A DNA stretch of 64,000 nucleotides from Aptenodytes patagonicus. Taxonomy: Eukaryota > Chordata > Aves > Sphenisciformes > Spheniscidae. The stretch covers positions 41,096,799-41,160,798 of the forward strand of contig NC_134982.1 in assembly GCF_965638725.1 (NCBI RefSeq). The letters are read 5' to 3'. Shown piece by piece: positions 1 through 11,440 of this stretch (positions are counted from its first letter, which is position 1; each line of letters starts with the position of its first letter). The notes under the pieces were generated by a model. That model made no database searches and was not told the DNA's origin. It saw only the letters and a program-made list of their open reading frames with translations. The position numbers and the translations under genes are program-made.

Positions 1-228
1 TTCCAAGTATCAGTTGATAACTTCTGTATACGTTCTTCTTCATGCCAATATACTATATTAGGATAATTAAGGATTTTTAATGTTAAAAGGAGAAGTCAAC
101 TGATTGACTGTGTAACCTTCCCTCACAGCAGAAGTTAAGAATAACAAGTTAAACAACACTTGATTGTCAACTCTGTTAGGCAATGCCATTGGGCAAGGCT
201 GTTGCTTCAGGCAGTGTAACCTGAGAAT
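1..228. repeat. Direct repeat copy 1 (identical to 11213-11440)
   Basis: All 228 bases match 11213-11440 at a constant offset of 11212, with no mismatch found when the two copies are read side by side. The match stops abruptly after the bases ctgagaat. Its left edge cannot be seen because the copy runs off the window. The repeat is AT-rich, has no obvious ORF, no TG..CA LTR ends and no CR1 tail, so it does not look like a known mobile element. It is either a recent short duplication or an assembly artefact. Confidence 0.95.
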
Positions 229-2300
229 TAAGAAGACTTAAGTTTGGCGGTATTTGGGAGAGGACCATTCTACCCACACTCAGCTAAAGAACCCCATTTT
301 ACAAGTGACCTTCAGATTACCTATGAGATAAACATTAAGTGGAAATTGATGCTAACAAATTGCATTTTTATGAAACAGGATTATCCTGCAGGACCTCCTG
401 AGTGTACTAAGTCAGACAGTAAGTCATAAAACAGAGCTCTGCCTATTTCCCACTGGGACAGTCATCCCTTTTGAGCCAGCCGATAGCAAGCCAGAGCCAC
501 CTGGAATCTGCCTCTCTCATCTTTTGCACCTTGTGACTTCATTTATCTTCAGTAGCTTTTATCCACATCCTACAAAACTGAGGAGAAACACATTATTCCA
601 TTTCCTTAGACAGCCAGGACCTGAAGGGTAAGCAGCTGTACTCAGATTTCAAGTAATAGAGACAGTGATATAGATGGTATAGATCTAAGAGCATGTAATG
701 TCACTGCTGCGTGAGTTACAGCAGTCCTACTGAAAGCAGTAATACTTCCAACAAGACATTCCAGAGCAAACCCAGTACTTCTTCACTAACACATATTTAC
801 CAATTCCTGTACAAATTCTTGTTTTAGGAAGCATGTCTCAGTTACATTATTCAGAAAAATATCTTTTCTGCATACTGAAGTATAGTGCCTCCTCAGACCT
901 TCATCTCTTCCTTTGACATTGCAACAGATTAGTTTTCAATTTCAGTGAAAACAGCTATACTATCTATTCATTTGCACCTAATCCTCATGATTCTAGATAG
1001 GTCCATCTAGATTCAGGTTGTGATCATGTGTATCCCCATGATCCTATACCATGGGCTGGGTGGCATAGAGCTTCAAATCTAGACACACAACTTCTTTTTT
1101 AGTTTCATGCTAAAGAAAAAAAAAAAAGACACATAATCAAAACGGTGTAATATCTCTTATGGCTTCTCTGTTAAAGGATTTATTTTCATTAATGTGTTAT
1201 TACCCCTTTGGATCATGTTTCAGCTGCGGATCTCTTTGCAAGCTTGAAAATAGGGAAACGTTTGGATAACATGCATTTGTGTCTTGATACTGATTCAAAA
1301 TAGTTCATAAATATTTTTGAGGAACTTTCTAACTGGGAGTAATTGTATTTGTTTTTGCACCACACAAAATACTTATCATTCACCTCTCTTTTTCATCATG
1401 GATTAACCAATATTTTGTTAGTGCCTCATGAAACTGAATTGGCATTGATTCTCTGGCAACAGGAACTCCATGCTTTAATCAAACATGCATCTGCTTCTAT
1501 AATTATGTCTAATACTTACTATTCACTTAGTTGCAGTAAATACCTTTCTGTAGTTCCAGAGATTTCTAGAAGTGAAAAGGGATTTTCTGTGTCTCATGGT
1601 AAACCAAAACTTGGCTATCCAGAAGACACAAAGTGTTAGTGAACTGCCCCCTACATAAAGAGGTAAAAATAGCCCATGCTGTACTAGAAACAGGCAGAAT
1701 AGCTGTGTGTGAAGTCATGTCAAGATGCCATCATTTTAGGAACTAGAAGTCCCATTCAGCTTAAATAAGCTCAAGTTTTGTCACTCATTTTAATGGAACC
1801 AGGAATTCGTCTTAGGGATGCAGATTGAGAAATGCTTCCAGAAGCTTTTTCAACTTGTCAGACTGCCTTCCAGGCATAAGCCCTGACTCTGCTATGTCTG
1901 TGTGCCAAAGTAATTTATATAAGGAAAATCTGGACCTTCTAGGAAGCCTCTAGGAAAAAGGCTTTGGAAACCCTGCTTACACAAATCCTCCTCCGAATCG
2001 CAGTAGAGCAAAACAGACCTGTATGATGATGAAGTTGTGACAAAAATAGCAAATCACTGGGGAAGGTGTAACTCAGTGCACAGGAAGAGGGAAGTACTAA
2101 GGGGACAAGTCAAAGAAGTAGGAATGCATAAGCTTTTTACTGTCCTATACAGTCTATAATGCTAATCAGAAGGTGTATATAATAACAGAAGTGGCATTCA
2201 AGAGAAGGGAACACAAAGGACAGAGCTTTACTTTAAACAATTGAACAATATATGACAGCTGTGGAAAGCTCAGTGCCCTGAATGGAGAAAAGTTTTGTGG
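229..2300. other. Gene-free, AT-rich DNA
   Basis: No exon, RNA gene or recognisable mobile element was seen. The ORFs here are short and lack splice signals or protein-like composition. A short A-run lies near 1119-1130. Confidence 0.5.
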
Positions 2301-2309
2301 AAACAAAAC

Positions 2310-2341
<32 letters not shown>
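2301..2341. repeat. (CAAAA)n microsatellite
   Basis: About seven units of caaaa, the last ones lengthened to caaaaa. Read on the minus strand it makes a run of Phe, Val and Cys codons in two overlapping ORFs, which are artefacts of the repeat. Confidence 0.9.
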
Positions 2342-2342
<1 letters not shown>

Positions 2343-4212
2343 GGAGGGCTGGCAGAGTGTCACAACTGATCCTAGGAGGAGTGGAACTGGGCAGTGTCTT
2401 CCAGTGAGACCAAGAAGCAGGATGAACAGTCCTCTGTACCTCAAAAGAGACTGAAATTTGCCGCAAAATTATGTTGTTGTAACTTCAAAGAAATAAGAGG
2501 CAACACTAACTAGCAAAAAGTTAATGAGCAGATGAACAACCTCTGGTCTTGCAATATGTAGGTTAAATTTAGCTATCTGGGGTTTTAAAGACCAAATAGG
2601 TCTTCTGAAACTGTTTTGATTCTCCAAAGTAGCTTTTCATCTACTGCCATTTCTGGGTTCTCTTTTTCCTTTAAAGAAAACTAATGTATTAAATATTTCC
2701 AGATATCTCCTTAGTAAACTGTGCTGCTTTGGTTGTTTCTGTATGTTGAAATGAACACCAGTGAGTGGATCTATTGACAATAAACATCCAGGTTAAAACA
2801 ATAAAGCATATCTTACTCCCTATCTACAATGAGGAGCGAGTATCATATTCTGAAGCTTCAGAATCAGCTCAGTCAAGCTGAGACCTGTTCGGAGTGACAT
2901 AGCCCTGGCTTGGCTCCCACTACCACACAGAAACAGGAATGGCATAGTAAATGAATAATAATAAATTATGTTTTGCTCATTGTCTACATTCAGGGTGTGA
3001 TAAGAACAGTCACAAAAAAATTGAGGAAACTAGACATTCATTTTTTCTTATAATACCTGACCCTAACTGTTCTCATTATTAATGGCGAATTGTTGTGGTT
3101 AGGAAAAGTTGTCCAAGACAGGTTGGGTGTTACTATTTCACTGAGTAGCTTACCTGCCAAAATTAGAAGTGAAATTTCTGTGCAGAACTGACAGAACTAA
3201 TTCACTGCAAAACATATTTGCTTCTATGGAACATTAGAATAATTTCATCTCAGACAAAATAAAGCTTTTCATGTGCTTTTCCCCCAAACCTTCACAAAAA
3301 CAAGGTACAGATATTACAATCTAAACTGCAGTATTCCATTTGAAGAACTACTTTCTCTGGCCTCCTGCATTTTATGTGTTTTCGCCTCAATTTAAATATA
3401 AGCTCATTGTTGACTTTCAGCAAAAAAAATCTGCATCCAGGAGATTTGTTACAGACTTCTGTATTCAGATGTTGAACAGCAATTGCTTGTTGTGTTTCCA
3501 GCTAAAAACCCAGAAAACTCCTGCTCTTGTGTTTCAGTTTTACTCTAGACTGGGTTGCTTCAAGGCTGTTGCTGCTTGAGAAGAAATACCACATAGAGCA
3601 CAATGGACGACATGGTGCAAGTCATAGTTATTCATGAGAAATTTTAAAGGGTTTGGGCTTGTTTCTATTTCAAAGAGAAGAAACTTCAAGGCATGTTTGT
3701 ATTTGTTGTAATTTGTCCCATTACAGAACTGCCTAAAGGTACAAAACCCAGAGCCTGATTTGCATCTGAGTTTCCTCAAAGGGGAACGGTGCAGATATGA
3801 CATTTCAAATGTGGCCCAATTCTATATTACAATAATTTATTTATCCCTGGAGCTGCTACAAGGTTTTCAAGAGAATCAAATTGATTGGGAATATACAAAG
3901 AGGAACATGAGATTCCTAGCCCTAGAAATTTACCTTCCACAATTATGTATGAAATATTATTGATAACAAAATACGAGAAGCAGGAACGGAATAGTGAGTC
4001 CCAAGATATGGTGATTTAAGAAAAAGACAATAGTGTGGCTGATTTTTTGAAGGGTGTTTTAAGTAAAAATATAAAGGTTTGTCATGTAAAGATTCTTCCT
4101 AACGTAAGATTAGCAAGAACACCAGCCAGAACAAAAGTACTGAAAGGAGTGATCTTAAGATTTCTGTGGCACAACCAATCTGTTTTATTGTGTTTGTTTA
4201 ATAGCTAGCACA
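2342..4212. other. Gene-free, AT-rich DNA
   Basis: No supported gene or repeat was seen. Several ORFs of 70-90 codons occur on both strands, but none has recognisable domains, flanking splice sites or a neighbour that would make it an exon. Confidence 0.45.
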
Positions 4213-4341
4213 TGTCATAGTTTAACCTCAGCTGGCAACTGAGCACCACACAGCTGCTCACTCACCCTCCCCCCACCCACGGTGGGATGGGGGAGAGAAT
4301 CGGAAGAGCAAAAGAAAACTCATGGGTTGAGATAAGAACAG

Positions 4342-4347
4342 TTTAAT
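4342..4347 (-). terminator. LTR polyadenylation signal ATTAAA
   Basis: Minus-strand ATTAAA followed by CTGTTCTTATCTCAACCC, the usual setting of the R/U5 region in this LTR type. The microsatellite lies directly upstream of it in the transcript direction. Confidence 0.55.
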
Positions 4348-4354
4348 ACTCGAA

Positions 4355-4392
<38 letters not shown>

Positions 4393-4411
4393 GTAATAGT
4401 AATAGTAATAT
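4355..4411. repeat. (ATA)n microsatellite inside the LTR
   Basis: A run of ata units passing into agta-type units (tagtaatagtaatag). Read on the minus strand it gives a long poly-Tyr or poly-Leu stretch in two ORFs, both artefacts. Confidence 0.92.
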
Positions 4412-4547
4412 TGTAATGGAAAGTAAAACAACGGGGGGGAGAAACAGGGAAAGAAAAAAAAATTGATGCAACTGCTTACCACCCACCGACTGACGCCCAG
4501 TCAGTCCCTGAGCAGCGATTGCTGCCCCCCGGCCAACTCCCCCCAGC

Positions 4548-4554
4548 TTATATA
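4548..4554 (-). promoter_or_regulatory. LTR TATA box
   Basis: Minus-strand TATATAA inside the LTR, about 200 bases upstream of the ATTAAA signal. This is where the U3 promoter of such an LTR should lie. Whether it is still active cannot be told from sequence. Confidence 0.6.
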
Positions 4555-4805
4555 CTGAGCATGATGTCACATGGTATGGAATATCCCTTTGGCCAGTTTG
4601 GGTCAGCTGTCCTGGCTGTGCCCCCTACCAGCTTCTCGCTGGCAGGGCAGGAGAAGCTGAAAAGTCCTTGACCAATGTAAGCACTGCTCAGCAACAACTA
4701 AAACACCCGTGTGTTATCAACATTATTCTCACCCTAAATCCAAAACACAGCACTGTACCAGCTGCTAGGAAGAAAATTAACTCTATCCCAGCTGAAAACA
4801 GGACA

Positions 4806-6430
4806 CACAGCCAGGTTCTAGTTCAGGACTGGGGCTACTACACACCCCTTAAAATATTAAGTAAAGCAAGAAACATTACAGTGAATATTAAAAAATGGAA
4901 GTAGAAACCTAAAGTACCATAGTTAAATATAGGTTGGAGTCAAGCCTTTTTCTGTTTTGCCAGTTCTTTTTTTTTAGCAGTAGTTGTAGTGCTAATTCTA
5001 TGTCATAAATTGTTTAATTGCTGTAAAAATATTTAGAAACATGATTTGTCAAAAATATTTTTAATTGTATAAGATTGCAATTTTTTAAAATGAAACACCC
5101 TCAATTGTTCAGATGGTTGCTTTTTCTTTTGTTTTTTCTCCTTTTCTATTCTTTCTTCTTTTTTACCCCTGTAGCAAGAGGTGAAAGAGGGGAAAAAAAA
5201 GACAAAAGTGCACTTTTATATTTTTGGGTTTTGTAAAAAGAAAAATTGCAAAAACATTCCTTTTATATAAGAAAAGTACTCTTTCAGATAAGCCTTTTAT
5301 CTAGGTCCCATATCATGCTGTATTCTTCACATCCCAGTGAAGCTATAACATTCAAAGTAGAAGAGAAACTAGGCATACAAATTAATTAGCTGTGGATTAT
5401 TTGGAAGAAGATTCGCAATGAAGCTGCCTCCTATAAACCCACAGTGAAACTGCTTGTGATACCAAAAGCCTTCCTTTTGGATTACAATCTAAAGGCAAGC
5501 TCCTGTTTTTAATCCTTTTTGACATAAAGGTGGGGTGCAGAACAATAGCAGTGAAGTAGAAATCCTGAGCCACTGGTCTCACCTGCCTAAGCTGGATCAC
5601 ACCAGACTGCAAACAGTTTATTCTGTATTTGCTTTTGCAACTGCTGAGTAGTACTTGCTTCTCCCAGTTCCTGCTCATATATTGTTCATATTAATATAGG
5701 AATATATCACAAGTTGTGTGCCTGCAGTTATTCCAAGAGAACAGCATATTTAACCTACAGTTCAAAACAACTTGCTTCTCTCATTAGCTGAGACCAGTCT
5801 CAGCATAATGGTATTGGCAATGCTAAAAGCATGTTTTTAACTTTAATCAGCAGAGAAGGGAGATGGCAATACACTTCCATGAAGCAGTTCTCCAAAACAG
5901 GGCAAACTTTGCTGTAATGTAATGACAGTTTCATCTGGAAGCATTTAATAACTCTGTTTATGTGAAATTAGGGCTGAGATTGTATAAAACACCCCTTATA
6001 TCTTTACCAGTTTCACCACTACTGGAAATATAGCAAGAGTATCATATTTCACATTCTTTCAGCTGAAACAAGGAGGTGTGGACATTTGCAAAATATTCTA
6101 CTGAAAGCCTTCTAATCTTGTGAGTATTTGTGCTTTCAGGTATATAACATCTGCCTGTGTTTTTTTCAGTTATAGTTAAGTCTTCTACAGCTTTGAGTTT
6201 CATCTAGTACACTTTGGTCTCCTGCCAAAACAGACATTGCTAGCCACAGGAAACAGTGAGGAGAAACCTGATCCGTATCTCCCATTTTACTGTCTGCAGG
6301 TATCTTGTTGCCTAGTGAAGCTCTTGCATTTTTACAGGTTAAATATTTATGTACACAGTGTGGGAGGCTGTCAGAAAATACCAGAAATTAACTCTCACCT
6401 CTGTGGAAACACTGGCCCTGAGAAACAGAA
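4806..6430. other. Gene-free, AT-rich DNA
   Basis: Pyrimidine-rich and T-rich patches lie near 5110-5170. Nothing coding or repetitive was recognised up to the candidate exon at 6439. Confidence 0.45.
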
Positions 6431-6438
6431 CGATTACA

Positions 6439-6448
6439 ATGGATGAAG
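6439..6448 (+). CDS. Candidate first coding exon (Met-Asp-Glu) of the coiled-coil gene
   Basis: The sequence ttacaATGGATGAAG is followed by gtaatt. The ATG has A at -3 and G at +4, an ideal start context. The three codons are followed at once by a plausible splice donor in phase 1. The next exon I support on this strand (22855) starts in the matching phase, giving Met-Asp-Glu-Glu-Ala-Trp. The untranslated part of the exon could begin at an acceptor-like cag near 6359 or further upstream. The implied intron of 16.4 kb, containing a CR1, is long but ordinary for a bird gene. This is an inference from phase and context only: such a short exon could arise by chance, and another first exon may exist. 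Confidence 0.3.
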
Positions 6449-7830
6449 GTAATTTTTTAGGACATAATGTTTATTTAGGGAAAAAAAAAATGTTCATGTA
6501 TGTTATATTATGGGACACAGCTGTGGAGAGTGGAAGGGTGGAGCCAGGCCACTATTACATTAAAAAAGTAAGTGAGTGAGTGAAAAGTGTGAAGAGGATA
6601 ACCATCTACTTTTAAGTTCCTCAGCTGTCAATGAAAGTCAAGGAAAAAAAGAACCCACTGATATGAAAGACATACTAAAAGAGCTAAGCTGTTTAGGTGG
6701 CAAAAAGATCCACAAGTGAATGAGGATACTTTTGAATACAGCTAATTATTTTTCAAAAGCTGTCTTGCTAACCTAGGAAAACGTGTGTTCAAATGCTAGT
6801 GACTAGTTGGAAAGTTGTGTACGCGTCTTCACAAATGTTTAGAAAAGTGTGGTAAATGAAGGTCTTCTAAGTAAAGCCACTCTGGGATTTACGAATGTTT
6901 TGTGAATTTCTAGAAAAGCAGGATTGAGTTTCCACAGCTCAACAAGTCATTGAGTATTATTTCAGCCACGGCAAGTGACTATGTGTGCTCTTGTTTATGT
7001 ACGGTGTCTCCCTTTAGGCATGTCATTTCAAGAAATGCAATGTCAGAAAATGAACAAGAAAGGTGGTACAAAGGAATGATCGAAGGGCTAATGAAAGTGG
7101 CTTCTGGTGAAAGACTGAAAAGTGGGTTTAGTGGTCTAATAATGGAAGAACCTTTAAGTTCTTTCTCAGAAGAATGAGTTCAGAAGTCTTCAAAAGTCTT
7201 CAATTTGGTTGTAGAACAGGAAGCAATGAACGTAAGGGAAAGGAGTTTCAGTTGGACTTTAAGGAGAAAGCATGCTAACTAAAAGGACACTTAACAAGAT
7301 ATTAGAACAGTGATAAAAAATGGCTGAAGTAGTTAGTGCTACTTTCTTTTCCATGATGTATTTTATTTAGGAATATTTTCTTGAAAGCTTAGACCTTTGC
7401 TCAAATTCTCCGGTCCCTGGTGCTTATTTCTTCCCTGAAATCTTAACTCCTGTTTGCTGAAAAAAATCATTTGCAAGGCAAATAATTTTACCAGAGGATT
7501 CTGCCTCAAAGGAGAGAACAGAACGCCACAACAAAAGGATAAAAAGTGTATATTGCCAAATTTTGTGGTTTACCTACTAGATTTGCCACAGAGATAGCAT
7601 GTATCCTAATGGTGACATCTTAAAATTGTCCTTAAATTGCACCTGTACTCTTAAAATCATTCCTGTTATATAGAATATCTCTTACCAGATGCTATTGTGA
7701 GCGTTCAAACTTCATTTTTTTTTATATACACCCTGGAGTGGCCATATCTGGGGTCTAGCAGGTAACCAAGGTTGGGCCTCAAAAATTAAAATAATCAGCA
7801 TCTACAGTCATTTTTAGTTTGAGACTTTAG
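6449..7830. other. Gene-free stretch, possibly intron
   Basis: AT-rich sequence without supported exons or recognised repeats. If the 6439 exon is real, this is the start of a long first intron. Confidence 0.4.
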
Positions 7831-10445
7831 AATCATAGAATCATAGAATAGTTTGGGTTGGAAGGGACCTCTAAAGGTCATCTAGTCCAACCCCCCTGCC
7901 GTGGGCAGGGACATCTTCAACTAGACCAGGTTGCTCAGAGCCCCGTCCAACCTGACCTTGAATGTTTCCAGGGATGGGGCATCCACCACCTCTCTGGGCA
8001 ACCTGTGCCAGTGTTTCACCACCCTCAGCGTAAAAAATTTCTTCCTTATATCTAGTCTAAATCTACCCCCCTTTAGTTTAAAGCCATGCCCCCTTGTCCT
8101 GTTGCAACAGGCCCTGCTACAAAGTCTGCTGCCATCTTTTTCATAAGCCCCCTTTAAGTACTGACAGGCTGCAATAAGGTCTCCCCGAAGCCTTCTCTTC
8201 TCCAGGCTGAACAACCCCAACTCTCTCAGCCTTTCCTCATAGGAGAGGTGTTCCATCCCCCTGATCATTTTTGTGACCCTCCTCTGGACCCGCTCCAACA
8301 GGTCCGTGTCTTTCTTGTGCTGAGGGCTCCAGAGCTGGACGCAGTACTCCAGGTGGGGTCTCACCAGAGCAGAGTAGAGGGGCAGAATCACCTCCCTCGA
8401 CCTGCTGGCCACGCTTCTTTGGTTGCAGCCCAGGATACGACTGGCCTTCTGGGCTGCGAGCGCACATTGCTGGCTCATGTCCAGCTTTTCACCCACCAGT
8501 ACCCCCAGGTCCTTCTCGGGAGGGCTGCTCTCCATCCCTTCATCCCACAGCCTGTATTGATACTGGGGGTTGCCCCGACCCACGTGCAGGACCTTGCACT
8601 TGGCCTTGTTGAACCTCACGAGGTTCACACGGGCCCACTTCTCCAGCTTGTCCAGGTCCCTCTGGATGGCATCCCGTCCCTCTGGCGTGTCGACCGCACC
8701 ACCCAGCTTGGTGTCATCTGCAAACTTGCTGAGGGTGCACTTGATCCCACAGTCTGTGGCATTGATGAAGATATTAAACAGTACCGGTCCCAATACGGAC
8801 CCCTGCGGGACGCCACTCATCACCAATCTCCATCTGGACATTGAGCCGTTGACCACTACCCTCTGGATGGGACCATCCAACCAATTCCTCACCCACCGGA
8901 CAGTCCACCCATCAAATCCATACCTCTCCAGTTTAGAGAGAAGGATGCTGTGGGAGACCGTGTCAAAGGCCTTACAGAGGTCCAGATAGATGACATCTGT
9001 AGCCCTTCCCATGTCCACTGATGCAGTCACTCCATCAGAGAAGGCCTTCCCTAGTCAGGCAGGACTTGCCCTTGGTGAAGCCATGCTGGCTGTCTCAACT
9101 CACCTCCCTGTCCTCCATGTGCCTTAGCATAGCTTCCAGGAGGATCTGTTCCATCATCTTCCCAGGCACAGAGGTGAGACTGACTGGCCTGTAGTTCTCC
9201 GGCTCTTCCTTTTTTCCCTTTTTAAAAATGGGGGTTACGTTTCCCCTTTTCCAGTCAGTGGGAACTTCTCCGGACTGCCACGACTTCTCAGATACAACGG
9301 GTAGTGGCTTAGCAACTTCATCTGCCAGTTCCTTCAGGACCCATGGATGGATCTCATCGGGTCCCATGGGCTTGTGCACCTTCAGGTGCCTTAGATGGTC
9401 TCAAACCTGATCTTCTCCTACAGTGGGTGGCTCTTCATTCTCCCAGTCCCTGCCTTTGCCTTCTGTGGCTTGGGCGGTGAGGCTCGAGCATTTGCCGGTG
9501 AAGACCAAGGCAAAAAAGCCATTGAGTACCTCCGCCTTCTCCCTGTCCCGGGTAACCAGGTCTCCCGGGAGGTGGGCCCGGAGAGGGCCCCCATTTTCCC
9601 TCGTCTTCCTTTTATCCCCCATGTACCTACAGAAGCTTTTCTTGTTGCCCTTGGTGTCCCTGGCCAGATTTAATTCTACCAGGGCTTTAGCTTTCCTGAC
9701 CGGATCCCTGGCTGCTCCGACAATTTCTCTGTATTCCTCCCAGGCTACCTGTCCTTGCTTCCACCCTCTGTAGGCTTCCTTTTTGTCTTTGAGTTTGTCC
9801 AGGAGCTCCTTGTTCATCCCTGCAGGCCTCCTGGCGTTTTTGCCTGACTTCCTCTTTGTTGGGATGCATCGCTCCTGAGCTTGAAGGAGGTGACCCTTGA
9901 ATCTTAACCAGCTTTCTTGGGCCCCTCTTCCCTCCAGGGCTTTGTCCCATGGCATTCTACCAAGCGGATCCCTGAAGAGGCCAAAGTCTGTTCTCCTGAA
10001 GCCCAGGGTAGTGAGCTTGTTGTGCACCCTCCTCCTCAGTGCCCTAAGGATCTTGAACTCCACCATTTTGTGGTCGCTGCAGCCCAGGCTGCCCTTGAGC
10101 TTCACATGCCCCACCAGCCCCCCCTTGTTGGTGAGAACAAGGTCCAGCATAGCACCTCTCCTCGTTGGCTCCTCTGCCACTTGGAGGAGGAAGTTGTCAT
10201 CGACGCATTCCAGGAACCTCCTGAATTGCTTATGCCCTGCCGTGTTGTCCCTCCGACAGATGTCAGGGTGGTTGAAGTCCCCCATGAGGACCAGGGCTTG
10301 TGAATGTGAGGCTGCTCCTATCTGCCTATAGAGTGCCTTATCCACTCGGTCTTCCTGGTCAGGTGGCCTGTAGCAGACCCCCACCGTAATGTCACCTGTC
10401 CCTGCCTTCCCTTCAATTCTGACCCATAAGCTCTCATTGATCCCA
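7831..10445 (-). mobile_element. CR1 LINE, 5'-truncated, minus strand
   Basis: The plus strand begins aatcatagaatcatagaatag, followed by gtttgggttggaagggacct; reverse-complemented, this is the standard CR1 3' end with its 8-bp ATTCTATG repeats. The element runs back about 2.6 kb through the reverse transcriptase and part of the endonuclease of ORF2, and stops inside the endonuclease around 10445 (reading [11 protein letters not shown] on the minus strand). ORF1 and the 5' UTR are missing, the usual 5' truncation for this LINE family. GC content is clearly higher than in the surroundings. It sits in the possible long intron of the coiled-coil gene, in the opposite orientation. Confidence 0.96.
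7921..10384 (-). pseudogene. CR1 ORF2 remnant (endonuclease and reverse transcriptase)
   Basis: ORF2 of a CR1 element encodes an APE-type endonuclease and a reverse transcriptase that copy the RNA into a nicked genomic target. Here the reading starts in the endonuclease (motifs GDFNHPDI and SDHKMVEF), then passes through the linker ([13 protein letters not shown]) to the RT ([41 protein letters not shown], the catalytic FADDTKLGG) and the C-terminal part ([22 protein letters not shown]). It is dead: an in-frame TGA at 9401-9403 splits it, another stop lies at about 9095, and a deletion with frameshift near 9035-9095 removes the joining segment. After that, one open frame of 369 codons runs to the natural stop at 7921. 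The catalytic Asp pair is still present. Confidence 0.92.
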
Positions 10446-11212
10446 TTGCATATGCATTTAGGGGTTTAGATAAGTGAAAGCAGAAGGCCAGATTCTGTGA
10501 GTGCTTTTCAAGGGTGTGTAATTAAAGAATAAATGAACAGTTATGCAAAGACTATAATAAAAGCAGGATGGTTTCCCTTGCCCCACCTTAGGGAGCAGGC
10601 TGCTGAAAAGCTGTGTGATGGAAAGATGAGGAAGATTTGTGGTATTTTCTGTGCAACTTGCAGATCTTGTCCATGAATCATGAGGGAACAGTCCGCTCTT
10701 ACCTAATATTAATGAACATATTTGAACCCTTCCCATACATATTAGTAAAAGTAATTTTTTTCTCAGATGTCAAATATACTTCTCAAGCATTGTGCTTAAA
10801 AATTAAATGCATTACTGAAGATTAAAATCAAAGGAAGATTGCCACGGCTGATGTAGAGATGAATAGCACTCCACTAGTGGGGCATTGTGATCTGTTTGTA
10901 TTCTCAGGCAGCTGACTAATGAATGAGGAAAGATTGGGAATACCATGGAATATCAAGTCTAACCAATATGAATGGAATAGCTATGTCTATAAATAAACAT
11001 ACAAACGCACATAGCTTTCCAAGGAAAACTAATTCTAGATTCTCATCTTTGCTTTAGTACTTCTGTGGCTTATAGTATGAAATATGTGCCTTTACTTTGA
11101 TTTTCAAGAGGAAAATAGTGATAACATGGACAAAATACAGCAAGAAGAAGCCTTGCTGTCTGTGGTAACAAGGTGTAATATTACCTGTGGACATCAAAGT
11201 TTTGTTCCAAGT
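10446..11212. other. Gene-free, AT-rich DNA
   Basis: Nothing recognised between the truncated end of the CR1 and the second copy of the 228-bp repeat. Confidence 0.45.
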
Positions 11213-11440
11213 TTCCAAGTATCAGTTGATAACTTCTGTATACGTTCTTCTTCATGCCAATATACTATATTAGGATAATTAAGGATTTTTAATGTTAAAA
11301 GGAGAAGTCAACTGATTGACTGTGTAACCTTCCCTCACAGCAGAAGTTAAGAATAACAAGTTAAACAACACTTGATTGTCAACTCTGTTAGGCAATGCCA
11401 TTGGGCAAGGCTGTTGCTTCAGGCAGTGTAACCTGAGAAT
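11213..11440. repeat. Direct repeat copy 2 (identical to 1-228)
   Basis: Second copy of the 228-bp segment. On its left is gttttgttccaag, so ttccaag is repeated just outside and at the start of the copy. On its right, similarity to the first copy ends at once: gttagagaaa here against taagaagact there. Confidence 0.95.

Larger units (their letters stand above)
4213..4805 (-). mobile_element. ERVL-like LTR (apparently solo), minus strand
   Basis: Read on the minus strand, the element starts TGTCCTGTTTTCAGCTGGG and ends GGTTAAACTATGACA, so it has TG..CA termini. It has the layout of an LTR type common in bird genomes: an AGAGTTAATTTTCTTC block near the start, a TATATAA box, then an ATTAAA polyadenylation signal followed by CTCAACCCATGAGTTTTC. 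It is about 593 bp long. No gag, pol or env sequence lies next to it, so it appears to be a solo LTR. The flanks share the 4 bases caca on both sides, which may be what remains of the target duplication. An (ATA)n microsatellite has expanded inside it. Family assignment is from recognition of the sequence, not a database search. Confidence 0.85.

Noticed and set aside
2166..2466. Minus-strand ORFs rich in Phe, Val and Cys
   Set aside because: Produced by the (CAAAA)n repeat; composition only.
4258..4570. Minus-strand ORFs with long poly-Tyr or poly-Leu runs
   Set aside because: They are translations of the (ATA)n microsatellite inside the LTR; no start context or protein family.
8248..8844. 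Plus-strand ORF of 198 codons, and others at 9897-10331 and 9917-10303
   Set aside because: Antisense shadows of the minus-strand CR1 ORF2; GC-rich coding sequence leaves the opposite strand open.
1..11440. An 11-kb LTR element flanked by the 228-bp repeats
   Set aside because: The repeats lack TG..CA ends and primer-binding or polypurine sites, and the interior holds an unrelated solo LTR and a CR1 in place of a gag-pol body.
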